Origin: Ancylobacter gelatini
Lineage (GTDB): Bacteria; Pseudomonadota; Alphaproteobacteria; Rhizobiales; Xanthobacteraceae
DNA: 64,000 bases
Direction: 5' to 3'
Assembly (NCBI RefSeq): GCF_022601675.1
Contig: NZ_JAKVIL010000005.1
Span: 124,001 to 188,000, forward strand
Shown one piece after another: positions 1 through 7,887 of the stretch (position 1 is its first letter; each line of letters starts with the position of its first letter). A program made the translations under genes and the position numbers. The notes beneath the pieces were generated by a model, which was not told the DNA's origin, made no database searches, and saw only the letters and a program-made list of their open reading frames with translations.

Positions 1-1
1 C

Positions 2-490
2 GCCGCCGAGCGGGCCAGCCCGGCCGAACTCAAGACGCTGCGCGCGGCCTATGAGGCCATGGCGGCCGCCGTCGACGGGCAGGGCGACTATGTCGCCGCC
101 GACCTCGAATTCCACAGCACCATCATCCGCGCCTGCGCCAATCCGTTCGTCACCCAGTTGCAGAGCGTGATGTCGACGGTGCTTCGCATCTGCTTCGAAC
201 GGGTCGCCGCCGTTCCCGGAGGGCGCGCGCATTCGCTGCCGCTGCACCGCCGGGTGTGTGAGGCGATCGAGAGCCGTCGGCCGTCCGATGCCGGCGACGC
301 CATCATCGAACTGCTTGACGATGCCGAGCGCGACATGCGCCATCTGTTGAGCCTGAATGCCAATGCATTCCGCACGCCGGCCCAGAGCGCCAGCGTCGCG
401 GAAGTTCAAAAGCGAGCCAAGCAAGAGCTCGCCCCACGCAACAGCCAAGAGGCTGCGGAGGAACGCCATGACCGGACCGTCCTGACCTGA
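2..490 (+). CDS. GntR-family transcriptional regulator, C-terminal FCD domain (5'-truncated by window edge)
   Basis: The reading frame is already open at base 2 and ends at 490, so only the C-terminal part of the protein is visible. It is helical and has the FCD ligand-binding pattern of FadR-type GntR regulators: an ELxxLRAAYEAM helix, then DLEFHSTIIRACANPF (the D/FH metal- or ligand-contacting element), and later RxMRHLLSL. The N-terminal winged-helix DNA-binding domain would lie upstream of the window. FCD regulators commonly control sugar-acid and organic-acid genes, and this one sits directly upstream of, and co-directional with, a sugar-acid catabolic set. It is therefore the likely repressor of that set (inference). 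The last roughly 30 residues are charged, low-complexity tail. Confidence 0.85.
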   Translation, partial: AAERASPAELKTLRAAYEAMAAAVDGQGDYVAADLEFHSTIIRACANPFVTQLQSVMSTVLRICFERVAAVPGGRAHSLPLHRRVCEAIESRRPSDAGDAIIELLDDAERDMRHLLSLNANAFRTPAQSASVAEVQKRAKQELAPRNSQEAAEERHDRTVLT

Positions 491-647
491 CGCTGCGCCT
501 GTCCGCAGCCTGATCGTCTGCCATCTTCCGGCCGCCCCGCGCGGGCCGGGATAGCGGACCTGTGCCTTACATCGTCGGTTTCTCTGCCAGTTCGTCCTGC
601 CGGACGGGCCACGGCGGAGTGTGTCCTCAAAGCTCCGTGCAAGCGCC

Positions 648-1847
648 ATGAAAATCACAGCCATCGAGACTATCCGCCTCGCCGAATTCGCCAATCTGCT
701 CTGGGTACACGTCCACACCGACGAGGGCGTGATCGGCCTCGGCGAGACCTTCTATGGCGCCGGCGCGGTCGAGGCGCACATTCACGACACGCTCGCCGGC
801 CGGCTGCTGGGCCGCGACCCGCTGCGCATCGAGGCGCTCAACCGGGAGATGGTCAACCTGCCGCTGGCGCAGGCCTCGACCGGCGTCGAGTACCGCGCGG
901 CCTCGGCCATCGATTTCGCGCTGTGGGACATTTTCGGCAAGGTCTGCAACCAGCCGGTCCACCAGATGCTGGGCGGCCTCGCCCATGACAAGCTGCGCCT
1001 CTACAACACCTGTGCCGGCTACAAATATGTCCGCTCGATGAGCATCAAGCCGGTGTCCACCTGGGGCCTCGGCGAGGCCGAGGGGCCGTATGAGGATCTC
1101 GACGGCTTCATGAACCGGGCCGACGAAGTGGCGGAGAGCCTGCTCGACGAGGGCATCACCGCCATGAAGATCTGGCCGTTCGATCCCGCCGCCATCGAGA
1201 CCGGCGGCAATTACATCACCGCCGAGCAGATGAAGACGGCGATCCAGCCCTTCGAGAGGATCCGCAAGGCTGTCGGCGACAAGATGGAGATCATGGTCGA
1301 GTTCCACTCCCTGTGGAACCTGCCGACCGCCAAGCAGATCGCCCGCGCGCTCGAACCCTATGCGCCCACCTGGTATGAAGATCCCATCCGCATGAATTCG
1401 CCGCAGGCCCTTGCCGAATATGCGCGCTCGACGGATGTGTGGGTCTGCGCCAGCGAGACGCTGGGTTCGCGCTTTGCCTATCAGGATTTCCTGAACGTCG
1501 ACGCGGTCGGCGTGGTGATGGTGGATCTGTGCTGGACCGGCGGCCTGACCGAAGGCCGCAAGATCGCCGCCCAGGCCGACACCTATCACCGGCCGTTCGC
1601 GCCGCATGACTGCACCGGCCCGGTGGCCTTCGCGGCAGCGATCCACTGCTCCTTCAGCCAGCCCAACACGCTGATCCAGGAGTCGGTCCGCGCCTTTTAT
1701 CGCGGCTGGTACACCGAGCTGGTGACCGAGCTGCCGCGCATCGAGAACGGCTATGCCTACCCGATGGAAGGTCCCGGCCTCGGCCTTGAGCTGAAGCCCG
1801 ACGTGTTCACGCGCCCCGACATCAGCACCCGCCGCAGCGCTCTCTAG
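648..1847 (+). CDS. Mandelate racemase/muconate lactonizing enzyme family protein, probable acid-sugar dehydratase
   Basis: A 399-residue enolase-superfamily enzyme. An in-frame GTG lies at 621, but the ATG at 648 gives the usual family N-terminus MKITAIETIRL. Likely Mg2+ ligands are E218, E244 and E270, at the ends of successive barrel strands (VEFH, TWYEDP, ASETLG). H220 beside the first ligand and H320 in APHDCTGP resemble the two general acid/base histidines of galactonate-dehydratase-type members, and K174 lies in MKIWPFD. The family abstracts a proton alpha to a carboxylate. Beside idonate/gluconate dehydrogenases, gluconokinase and a TRAP importer, dehydration of a C5/C6 aldonate is the best guess. 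The exact sugar acid cannot be read from sequence. It starts 158 bases after the GntR gene. Confidence 0.85.
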   Translation: MKITAIETIRLAEFANLLWVHVHTDEGVIGLGETFYGAGAVEAHIHDTLAGRLLGRDPLRIEALNREMVNLPLAQASTGVEYRAASAIDFALWDIFGKVCNQPVHQMLGGLAHDKLRLYNTCAGYKYVRSMSIKPVSTWGLGEAEGPYEDLDGFMNRADEVAESLLDEGITAMKIWPFDPAAIETGGNYITAEQMKTAIQPFERIRKAVGDKMEIMVEFHSLWNLPTAKQIARALEPYAPTWYEDPIRMNSPQALAEYARSTDVWVCASETLGSRFAYQDFLNVDAVGVVMVDLCWTGGLTEGRKIAAQADTYHRPFAPHDCTGPVAFAAAIHCSFSQPNTLIQESVRAFYRGWYTELVTELPRIENGYAYPMEGPGLGLELKPDVFTRPDISTRRSAL

Positions 1848-1861
1848 AAAGCGATATCTCC

Positions 1862-2632
1862 ATGTCCACACAGCTCTTTTCCCTCGAAGGCCGCACGGCT
1901 CTCATCACCGGTTCGGCGCGCGGCCTCGGCTATGGCATCGCGCGCGGGCTCGCCCAGGCCGGAGCGCGGGTGGTGCTGAACGGCACCCGGCCCGACACCA
2001 CCGAAGACGCCCGCCGCCAGCTGGAGGGCGAGGGCCTGCACGCTCATGCGCTGCCCTTCGACGTGACCGACGATGCCGCCGTCGCCAAGGCTTTCGCTAG
2101 CCTCGACACTGAGGGCATCGAGGTGGACATCGTCGTCAACAATGCCGGCATCCAGTTCCGCAAGCCGATGGTCGATCTCGACCCGGCCGACTGGCGCCGG
2201 GTGATCGAGGTCGACCTCACCAGCGCCTTCCTGGTCAGCCAGCAGGCGGCGCGCCGCATGATCGCGCGCGGCCGCGGCGGCAAGATCATCAATATCGCCT
2301 CGCTGATGAGCCAGGCGGCACGCGCCACGGTCGCGCCCTACACGGCGGCCAAGGGCGGCATCAAGACGCTGACCCATTCCATGGTCGCGGAGTGGGCGCA
2401 GTTCAACATCCAGGCCAACGCCATCGGTCCCGGCTACATGGCGACCGACATGAACGAGGCCCTGATGAACGATCCGGCCTTCGATGCCTGGGTCAAGGGC
2501 CGCACCCCGGCGAAGCGCTGGGGCCAGCCCGATGAACTGGTCGGCGCGGCGGTGTTCCTCGCCTCGCCCGCCTCCAACTACGTCAACGGCCAGCTCATCT
2601 ATGTCGACGGCGGCATGCTGGCCGTCCTCTAG
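1862..2632 (+). CDS. idnO: SDR-family oxidoreductase, gluconate 5-dehydrogenase-like
   Basis: A 256-residue classical short-chain dehydrogenase/reductase. The nucleotide-binding glycine motif TGSARGLG is at residues 16-23, NNAG at 93-96, catalytic S147 precedes Y160 and K164 (YTAAK), and the C-terminus is YVNGQLIYVDGGM. The N-terminus (FSLEGRTALITGSARGLG) and the overall pattern match gluconate 5-dehydrogenase/IdnO, which interconverts 5-ketogluconate and gluconate with NAD(P)H. The gene starts 14 bases after the dehydratase stop. With the IdnD-like and gluconokinase genes further down, it would channel L-idonate via 5-ketogluconate and gluconate to 6-phosphogluconate. Many SDRs share this architecture, so the substrate assignment rests mainly on the neighbours. 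Confidence 0.8.
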   Translation: MSTQLFSLEGRTALITGSARGLGYGIARGLAQAGARVVLNGTRPDTTEDARRQLEGEGLHAHALPFDVTDDAAVAKAFASLDTEGIEVDIVVNNAGIQFRKPMVDLDPADWRRVIEVDLTSAFLVSQQAARRMIARGRGGKIINIASLMSQAARATVAPYTAAKGGIKTLTHSMVAEWAQFNIQANAIGPGYMATDMNEALMNDPAFDAWVKGRTPAKRWGQPDELVGAAVFLASPASNYVNGQLIYVDGGMLAVL

Positions 2633-2686
2633 GCGACGCGCCGCCGCATCCCTCAACAAAACCAAGCCGTACCAAGGAGAGACCCC

Positions 2687-3736
2687 ATGAAGACGCCTTT
2701 CGGAACGACCGCCGCCCTTGCGACGAAGACCCCCGGCCTGCGCGCGGCCACCGCCGCGCTGCTCGCCGCCGCCGCCCTGTTCGCGGCCGGCCCCGCCATG
2801 GCCGAAATCAAGGCCAAGGCCGGCCATGCCATGCCGGAAAGCCACCCGCAGGCGGCCGCCATGAACAAGTTCGCCGAGCTGGTCGGGACCTACACCAATG
2901 GCAATGTGAAGGTGCAGACCTATCACGGCGCCCTGCTGGGCAGCGACGAAAAGCAGCTGCAGGCGGTGCAGTCCGGCACGCAGGAATTCTACATCGGCAC
3001 GCTGGCGCCGCTGTCGTCGCGGGTCAAGGAAGTGCAGGTCTGGGATCTGCCCTTCATGTTCCAGAACACCAAGGAAGTCTACGCCGTGCTCGACGGCGCC
3101 TCGTCCAAGGAAATCTTCGAAAAGGTCGCGCCGTCCGGCATCGTCGGCCTGACCTGGACCGGCATGGGTTTCCGCAACCTGTCGAACAGCCGCCACCCGG
3201 TCACCAAGCTTGACGACATCACCGGCCTGAAGCTGCGCGTGATGGCCAACCCCGTCGCGCTCGATACCTGGAAGACCATCGGCGCCAACGCCACCCCGAT
3301 GCCGTTCTCCGAGGTCTTCCCCGCTCTTGAGGTGAAGGCGATCGACGGCCAGGAAAATCCGCTCCTGCATATGTATGCCAACAAGATGCAGGAAGTTCAG
3401 AAGTACATCTCGCTCACCAACCACGTCTACACGCCGGTGGCGCTGGTGGCCTCGCAGAAGTTCTGGGACAAGCTCACCCCGGACGACCAGGCCGGCATCC
3501 GCAAGGCCGCCATCGAGGCGGGTCTCCTGCAGCGCAAGCTGCTCGACGAGGGTGACCGCGACGTCATCGCCAAGTTCAAGGAAGCGGGCGTCGAAGTCGA
3601 CGAGGTTCCCGCCGACCAGCTGGCCCGCATCCAGGCCCAGGTGAAGCCGGTGGTGGCGAAGTTCAAGCCGCAGATCGGCGAGGCTTTCGTCGACGGCTTC
3701 TACGCCGAAATCGAGAAGGCGCGCAGCGCCAACTGA
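2687..3736 (+). CDS. dctP: TRAP transporter substrate-binding protein, DctP family
   Basis: A 349-residue periplasmic solute receptor. A long signal peptide with an alanine-rich hydrophobic core ends near residue 39 (AMA/EIKAKAG). The mature part has the DctP fold markers: an early HAMPESHPQ segment, the GxLLGSDEKQLQ helix, WDLPFMF, and GLKLRVM carrying the conserved arginine that clamps a substrate carboxylate. A good Shine-Dalgarno (AGGAGAG) precedes the ATG. It delivers the ligand to the DctQ/DctM membrane pair encoded next. The ligand is presumably an aldonic acid, given the flanking idonate/gluconate enzymes. The N-terminal extension before the signal core is slightly long for the family, so an internal start is possible. 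Confidence 0.93.
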   Translation: MKTPFGTTAALATKTPGLRAATAALLAAAALFAAGPAMAEIKAKAGHAMPESHPQAAAMNKFAELVGTYTNGNVKVQTYHGALLGSDEKQLQAVQSGTQEFYIGTLAPLSSRVKEVQVWDLPFMFQNTKEVYAVLDGASSKEIFEKVAPSGIVGLTWTGMGFRNLSNSRHPVTKLDDITGLKLRVMANPVALDTWKTIGANATPMPFSEVFPALEVKAIDGQENPLLHMYANKMQEVQKYISLTNHVYTPVALVASQKFWDKLTPDDQAGIRKAAIEAGLLQRKLLDEGDRDVIAKFKEAGVEVDEVPADQLARIQAQVKPVVAKFKPQIGEAFVDGFYAEIEKARSAN

Positions 3737-3746
3737 GCGATCGCAC

Positions 3747-3774
3747 CCGGCGGCCCGCCTCGGCGGGTCGCCGG
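3747..3774. terminator. Stable GC hairpin between dctP and dctQ
   Basis: The two arms CCGGCGGCCCGCC and GGCGGGTCGCCGG pair over about 13 bp with one G-T wobble and a tiny loop. No T-run follows. Such intercistronic hairpins often protect the abundant binding-protein message or partly terminate before the membrane genes. That role is inference. Confidence 0.6.
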
Positions 3775-3842
3775 CCCCTCCTCCTGCGGCGCACCCCCTC
3801 CTTCGGTGACGGAGCGGCGTCCGGCTTTCGCGAGGTGTCACG

Positions 3843-4424
3843 ATGAACCAACTGCTCAGCTGGGCGATTGCAGCGTTCTACCGCGTGCTTGAGGTGGTGA
3901 TGGTGCTGTGCATGGTCGTCATGCTCGTCACCGTCTTCGGCAATGTGGTGCTGCGGCTCGGCTTCAACACCGGCATCGACCTGTCCGACGAACTGCCGCG
4001 CTTCGCGTTTGTCTGGCTCACCTTCCTCGGCGCCATTGTCGGCCTGCACCGGCGGGCGCATCTGGGCGTCGACCTCGTCGTGCGCGCCCTGCCGCTGCTC
4101 GGCCGCAAGCTGTGCTGGGGCATCAGCCAGGCCATCATGCTGGTGTGCAGCCTGTACATGCTCTACGGCACCTGGCTGCAGCACGACATCATCGCCGGGA
4201 ACTCCTCGCCCGTCGCGCAGATCTCCACCCTCTGGGTGTATGGCGTGAGCTACATCACCAGCACCGCCATCGGCCTCATCTGCCTCGCCAATCTCGTTCG
4301 CCTCGCCCTCGGCCATGTCGCGGAAGACGAGCTGATCGACGTCAATGAGGAAGGCATGTCCGAGATCCACGACATCGAGCACGAGCTCGCGGACCAGACC
4401 TCCCGCAAAGGGGCCGCGTCATGA
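3843..4424 (+). CDS. dctQ: TRAP transporter small permease, DctQ family
   Basis: A 193-residue inner-membrane protein with four predicted hydrophobic segments (roughly residues 15-40, 50-68, 90-112 and 130-155). It carries the DctQ signature region ELPRFAFVWLTFLGAIVGLHRRAHLGVD and a GNSSPVAQISTLWVYG stretch before the last helix. It ends in a charged cytoplasmic tail of about 35 residues. The stop overlaps the start of the large permease by four bases (ATGA), indicating translational coupling. It is separated from dctP by about 106 bases containing a strong hairpin. It forms the Na+-driven TRAP transporter with the flanking genes. Confidence 0.93.
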   Translation: MNQLLSWAIAAFYRVLEVVMVLCMVVMLVTVFGNVVLRLGFNTGIDLSDELPRFAFVWLTFLGAIVGLHRRAHLGVDLVVRALPLLGRKLCWGISQAIMLVCSLYMLYGTWLQHDIIAGNSSPVAQISTLWVYGVSYITSTAIGLICLANLVRLALGHVAEDELIDVNEEGMSEIHDIEHELADQTSRKGAAS

Positions 4425-5701
4425 TCGTCCTTATTTTCATCGGTTCGCTGCTGGGCCTCATGGCGCTCGGCATGCCGGTCGCCTTCGCGCTGATCGGCTG
4501 CGGCCTCGCCATGATGTTCTACATGGGCATCACCGATCCGCAGATCATCATCCAGAACATGTGGGACGGCGCCAACAGCTTCCCGCTGCTGGCCGTGCCC
4601 TTCTTCATGCTTGCCGGCGAGTTCATGAATGCCGGCGGCATGACCCGGCGCATCATCACCATGGCCATGGCCTGGGTCGGCCATATCCGGGGCGGGCTGG
4701 GTTATGTCGCGGTCATGGCGGCGGTGATCATGGCCTCGCTCTCGGGCTCCGCCGTCGCCGATACCGCCGCGCTCGCCTCGGTGCTGGTGCCGCTGATGCG
4801 CAAGTCCGGCTATGACGTGAACCGCTCCTGCGGCCTCATCGCCTGCGGCGGCATCATCGCCCCGGTCATTCCGCCCTCGATCGGCATGATCATCTTCGGC
4901 GTGGCCGGCGGGGTGTCGATCACCAAGCTGTTCATCGCCGGCATCGTGCCGGGCGTGCTCATGGGCATCGCCATCATGGTGGCGTGGCGCTGGTGCATCA
5001 AGCGCGACAATCCCCGCGTCGAGCCGCGCCGTTCGATGCGCGAGCGTGTGATCGAAACCCGCGACGCCTTCTGGGCGCTGCTGCTGCCCCTCGTCATCAT
5101 TGGCGGCCTCAAGTTCGGCATCTTCACGCCGACCGAGGCGGCCGTCATCGCTGCCGTCTACTCGCTCTTCGTGGGCCTGTTCATCTACCGCGAGATCAAG
5201 CCGAGCGACCTGTTCCGACTGATCTATCGGGCGGCGGAGACGACGGCGGTCATCATGTTCCTGGTCGCGGCGGCTGGCGTGTCGGCCTGGCTGATCACCA
5301 CCGCCGACATTCCCCAGCAGCTCGCCGTCTTCGTCGAGCCGTTCATGGACAGCCCGATCCTGCTGATGGCGATACTCATGGTGCTGGTGTTCATCATCGG
5401 CACCGCGCTCGACTTCACCCCCACCGTGCTGATCCTGACCCCCGTGCTGATGCCGGTGGTGAAGCAGGCGGGCATCGACCCGGTTTATTTCGGCGTGCTG
5501 TTCATCATGAACAACGCGCTGGGCCTGGTCACGCCACCGGTCGGCACCGTGCTCAACGTGGTCTGCGGCGTTGCCAAGGTTCCGATGAGCGGGGTGATAC
5601 GCGGGGTGCTGCCCTTCCTGATCGCCCAGAGCGTCGTGATGTTCCTGCTGGTCGCCTTCCCGCAGATCGTCCTGTGGCCGCTGCACTGGATGACCCGGTG
5701 A
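4421..5701 (+). CDS. dctM: TRAP transporter large permease, DctM family
   Basis: A 426-residue polytopic membrane protein of typical DctM length with about 12 hydrophobic segments. Recognisable family blocks are GLMALGMPVAFALIG near the N-terminus, the ANSFPLLAVPFFMLAGEFMN region, the GSAVADTAA loop and CGGIIAPVIPPSIGMIIFG. Near the C-terminus lies GTALDFTPTVLILTPVLMP and the NNALGLVTPPVGTVLN motif. It is the transport subunit of the TRAP system and uses an ion gradient to move the carboxylate delivered by DctP. It overlaps dctQ by four bases. Confidence 0.95.
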   Translation: MIVLIFIGSLLGLMALGMPVAFALIGCGLAMMFYMGITDPQIIIQNMWDGANSFPLLAVPFFMLAGEFMNAGGMTRRIITMAMAWVGHIRGGLGYVAVMAAVIMASLSGSAVADTAALASVLVPLMRKSGYDVNRSCGLIACGGIIAPVIPPSIGMIIFGVAGGVSITKLFIAGIVPGVLMGIAIMVAWRWCIKRDNPRVEPRRSMRERVIETRDAFWALLLPLVIIGGLKFGIFTPTEAAVIAAVYSLFVGLFIYREIKPSDLFRLIYRAAETTAVIMFLVAAAGVSAWLITTADIPQQLAVFVEPFMDSPILLMAILMVLVFIIGTALDFTPTVLILTPVLMPVVKQAGIDPVYFGVLFIMNNALGLVTPPVGTVLNVVCGVAKVPMSGVIRGVLPFLIAQSVVMFLLVAFPQIVLWPLHWMTR

Positions 5702-5748
5702 CGCCGACCGCGTTCCTGCCTCCCCTTCTCTCCAAGGACTTGCCCGCC

Positions 5749-6792
5749 ATGCGCGCCATCGTCATCCACGCCCCGCACGATCTGCGCCTCGAGGTCCTGC
5801 CGGCCGCCGCGCCCGGCCCGCACGACGTCGTCGTGCGCATGGGTGCGGGGGGGATCTGCGGGTCGGACCTGCACTATTTCCACCAGGGCGGATTCGGCGT
5901 GGTCCGCCTGCGCGAACCCATGGTGCTCGGCCATGAGGTGGCCGGCACGGTGCAGGCGGTGGGCCCGGCCGTGACCTCGGTCAAGATCGGCGACAAGGTC
6001 GCGGTGAACCCCTCGGGACCGTGCGGGCAATGCACCTATTGCCAGCGCGGCCTGCGCAATCAGTGCCTCGACATGCGCTTTTATGGCAGCGCCATGCGCT
6101 TTCCCCATGTCCAGGGAGCGTTCCGCGAGGAGATGACCGTGCCGGAAGCGCAGGCCGTGAAAGTCGGCGACGCGGTCGACCTGTCGCTCGCCGCGCTGTG
6201 CGAGCCCTTCGCCGTGGCGCTGCACGCGGTGGCGCAGGCGGGCGAGCTGGCCGGCAAGACCGTTCTGGTCTCCGGCTGCGGCCCGATCGGCTGCCTCGTC
6301 ATCGCGGCGGCACGGCTGGCGGGAGCGCGCGACATCATCGCCACCGATATCGCGCCGGAAGCCCTCGCCATTGCCGCCCGGCTGGGAGCGACGCGCTGCG
6401 TGGACGTCTCGGGCGGGACGGACGAGCTGGCCGATCTCGCGCAGGACAAGGGCCGCGTCGACGCGGTGCTCGAATGCTCCGGCAATGGCGGCGCGCTGGT
6501 GAGCGCCATCTCACTCACCCGCCCGCGCGGCACCATCGTGCTGGTCGGGCTCGGGGGCGAGCTGACCCTGCCGATGAATGCCGTCGTCGCCAAGGAGCTG
6601 AACCTCTGCGGCAGCTTCCGTTTCGACGCTGAATTCGCCCGCGCCGCCGAGCTGATCTCCAGCGAACAGGTCGATCTCGCCCCGTTGCTGACCGGCAGCT
6701 TCCCGATCGAGGAGGCGGACGCGGCGTTCGCTCTGGCCTCGGACCGGCGGCGGGCGATGAAGGTGCAGTTCCGCTTCGGCACGGCACCGTGA
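5749..6792 (+). CDS. idnD: Zinc-dependent alcohol dehydrogenase, L-idonate 5-dehydrogenase-like
   Basis: A 347-residue medium-chain dehydrogenase. The frame is open far upstream, but the ATG at 5749 gives the family N-terminus MRAIVIHAPHDLRLE. Catalytic zinc ligands are C38 (CGSD) and H61-E62 (GHEVAG). The structural zinc site is four cysteines at 92, 95, 98 and 106. The Rossmann fold begins at VLVSGCGPIGCL. Length and motifs match L-idonate 5-dehydrogenase, which oxidises L-idonate to 5-ketogluconate with NAD(P)+. It lies 47 bases after dctM and overlaps the gluconokinase start (GTGA). A sorbitol-dehydrogenase-like role is the main alternative. Confidence 0.87.
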   Translation: MRAIVIHAPHDLRLEVLPAAAPGPHDVVVRMGAGGICGSDLHYFHQGGFGVVRLREPMVLGHEVAGTVQAVGPAVTSVKIGDKVAVNPSGPCGQCTYCQRGLRNQCLDMRFYGSAMRFPHVQGAFREEMTVPEAQAVKVGDAVDLSLAALCEPFAVALHAVAQAGELAGKTVLVSGCGPIGCLVIAAARLAGARDIIATDIAPEALAIAARLGATRCVDVSGGTDELADLAQDKGRVDAVLECSGNGGALVSAISLTRPRGTIVLVGLGGELTLPMNAVVAKELNLCGSFRFDAEFARAAELISSEQVDLAPLLTGSFPIEEADAAFALASDRRRAMKVQFRFGTAP

Positions 6793-7343
6793 CGCCCATG
6801 CCGCGCGAGTCTGTTCCCGCCATTGTGGTGATGGGTGTGTGTGGCTGCGGGAAATCCTCGGCCGGGCAAGCCCTTGCCGAGATGTTCGGCGCCGATTTCA
6901 TCGAGGGGGACGCGCTCCACACCCCCGCCAGCATCACCAAGATGGCCCGCGGCGAGCCGCTGGACGACGCGGATCGCCGTCCCTGGCTTGAGGCGATCTG
7001 CCGGGCGATTGCCGACAGCCGGGCCGCCGGGCGCGGGGTCGTGGTGTCCTGCTCGGCGCTGCGCCGCGCCTATCGCGACCAGCTTCGCACGGCCGGGCCG
7101 CTCGACATCGTCTTCCTGAGCGGTTCGAGGGCCGTGCTGGCCGAGCGCATGGGCCAGCGTGCCGGGCACTTCATGCCGCTCGCGCTCCTCGACAGCCAGC
7201 TCGCCACGCTGGAGGTTCCGACCGGCGAGGCCGATGTGGTGACGGTCGATATCGACCGGCCGCTTGTCGACGTCATCGCCCAGGCGGGGGCGGCGATCGC
7301 CGGCGCGCAGGCAGAGCGGTCCGGCATCAGGACCGGCATGTGA
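6789..7343 (+). CDS. gntK: Gluconokinase (GntK/IdnK family)
   Basis: A 184-residue P-loop kinase. Walker A is GVCGCGKSS near residues 16-24. It is followed by the gluconokinase hallmarks FIEGDALH, a KMARGEPLDDADRRPWL block, SCSALRRAYRDQLR and a FLSGSRAVLAERMGQR region. It phosphorylates D-gluconate to 6-phosphogluconate, feeding the Entner-Doudoroff or pentose phosphate routes. The GTG at 6789 overlaps the stop of the upstream dehydrogenase. An ATG at 6798 is the alternative start, and neither has a clear ribosome-binding site. It is the last gene of the sugar-acid locus. Confidence 0.93.
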   Translation: MTPMPRESVPAIVVMGVCGCGKSSAGQALAEMFGADFIEGDALHTPASITKMARGEPLDDADRRPWLEAICRAIADSRAAGRGVVVSCSALRRAYRDQLRTAGPLDIVFLSGSRAVLAERMGQRAGHFMPLALLDSQLATLEVPTGEADVVTVDIDRPLVDVIAQAGAAIAGAQAERSGIRTGM

Positions 7344-7887
7344 GATGCACGCGGGCACCCGCGCGGGTGCTGTGCGAACCGCCGGAAAACGCGGGCAGAA
7401 CATGAAGGCGGGGCCATCCGCTGGCGCGCGCCCCCACCTCCCGGAACGCGGATGTGACCCAGAAGCCGGAGCCGCGATTGTGCAGCGCTGCTGCTTGATT
7501 CCGCGGCGATCCGGCTTCGATACTGCGCGCCCGGCTGCCTCAAGGCACGGTCCGGGGGCCGCGACGAGGGCGTGTCATGGGTATGTTGGCCGGCGGCGCC
7601 TCGCGCGGGAGGGATGACCCGCCGGACCGGCACCCATTGCCGAGATGCCGTGTCGGCCCGCGCGCATTCCGGCGCCACCGGATGTCAGTCGTTCCCGTCG
7701 TCTTGCCGACGTTCTCGTCCTCCGTTCCCTCTCCGATCAGGGGACGCTCGAAGGCCGGAGCGGCCCGCCTGTTCGCAGGACGCCGGGCTGCCGGCCTCGC
7801 GATGCCGGCCTTTCCCGAGCGCTGGGGAAAAACACTCACGACTTTCCGGTGCGACCCGTGCGGTGGTGGAGCCGCCGAGCCGGAGAG
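7344..7887. other. 544-base gene-poor region between gluconokinase and SulP gene
   Basis: Several overlapping open frames of 60-115 codons cross this stretch, but none shows a recognisable motif, good ribosome-binding site or sensible composition. I treat it as noncoding. A perfect inverted repeat GCACCC-GCGC-GGGTGC lies just after the gluconokinase stop (7355-7370) and may help end the upstream transcript. It lacks a T-run. The remainder probably holds the promoter and leader of the SulP gene, but I see no clear consensus. Confidence 0.5.
7355..7370. terminator. Short GC inverted repeat after gluconokinase
   Basis: Arms GCACCC and GGGTGC flank a GCGC centre, 11 bases after the stop codon. 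It could fold as a hairpin that ends the sugar-acid operon, but no T-tract follows. It may be only a stability element. Confidence 0.35.

Noticed and set aside
1844-3841. Long - strand open frame of about 665 codons opposite the SDR and dctP genes
   Set aside because: It mirrors two well-supported + strand genes. Its translation is rich in Gly, Arg, Asp and His with no domain, the usual by-product of GC-rich codon bias.
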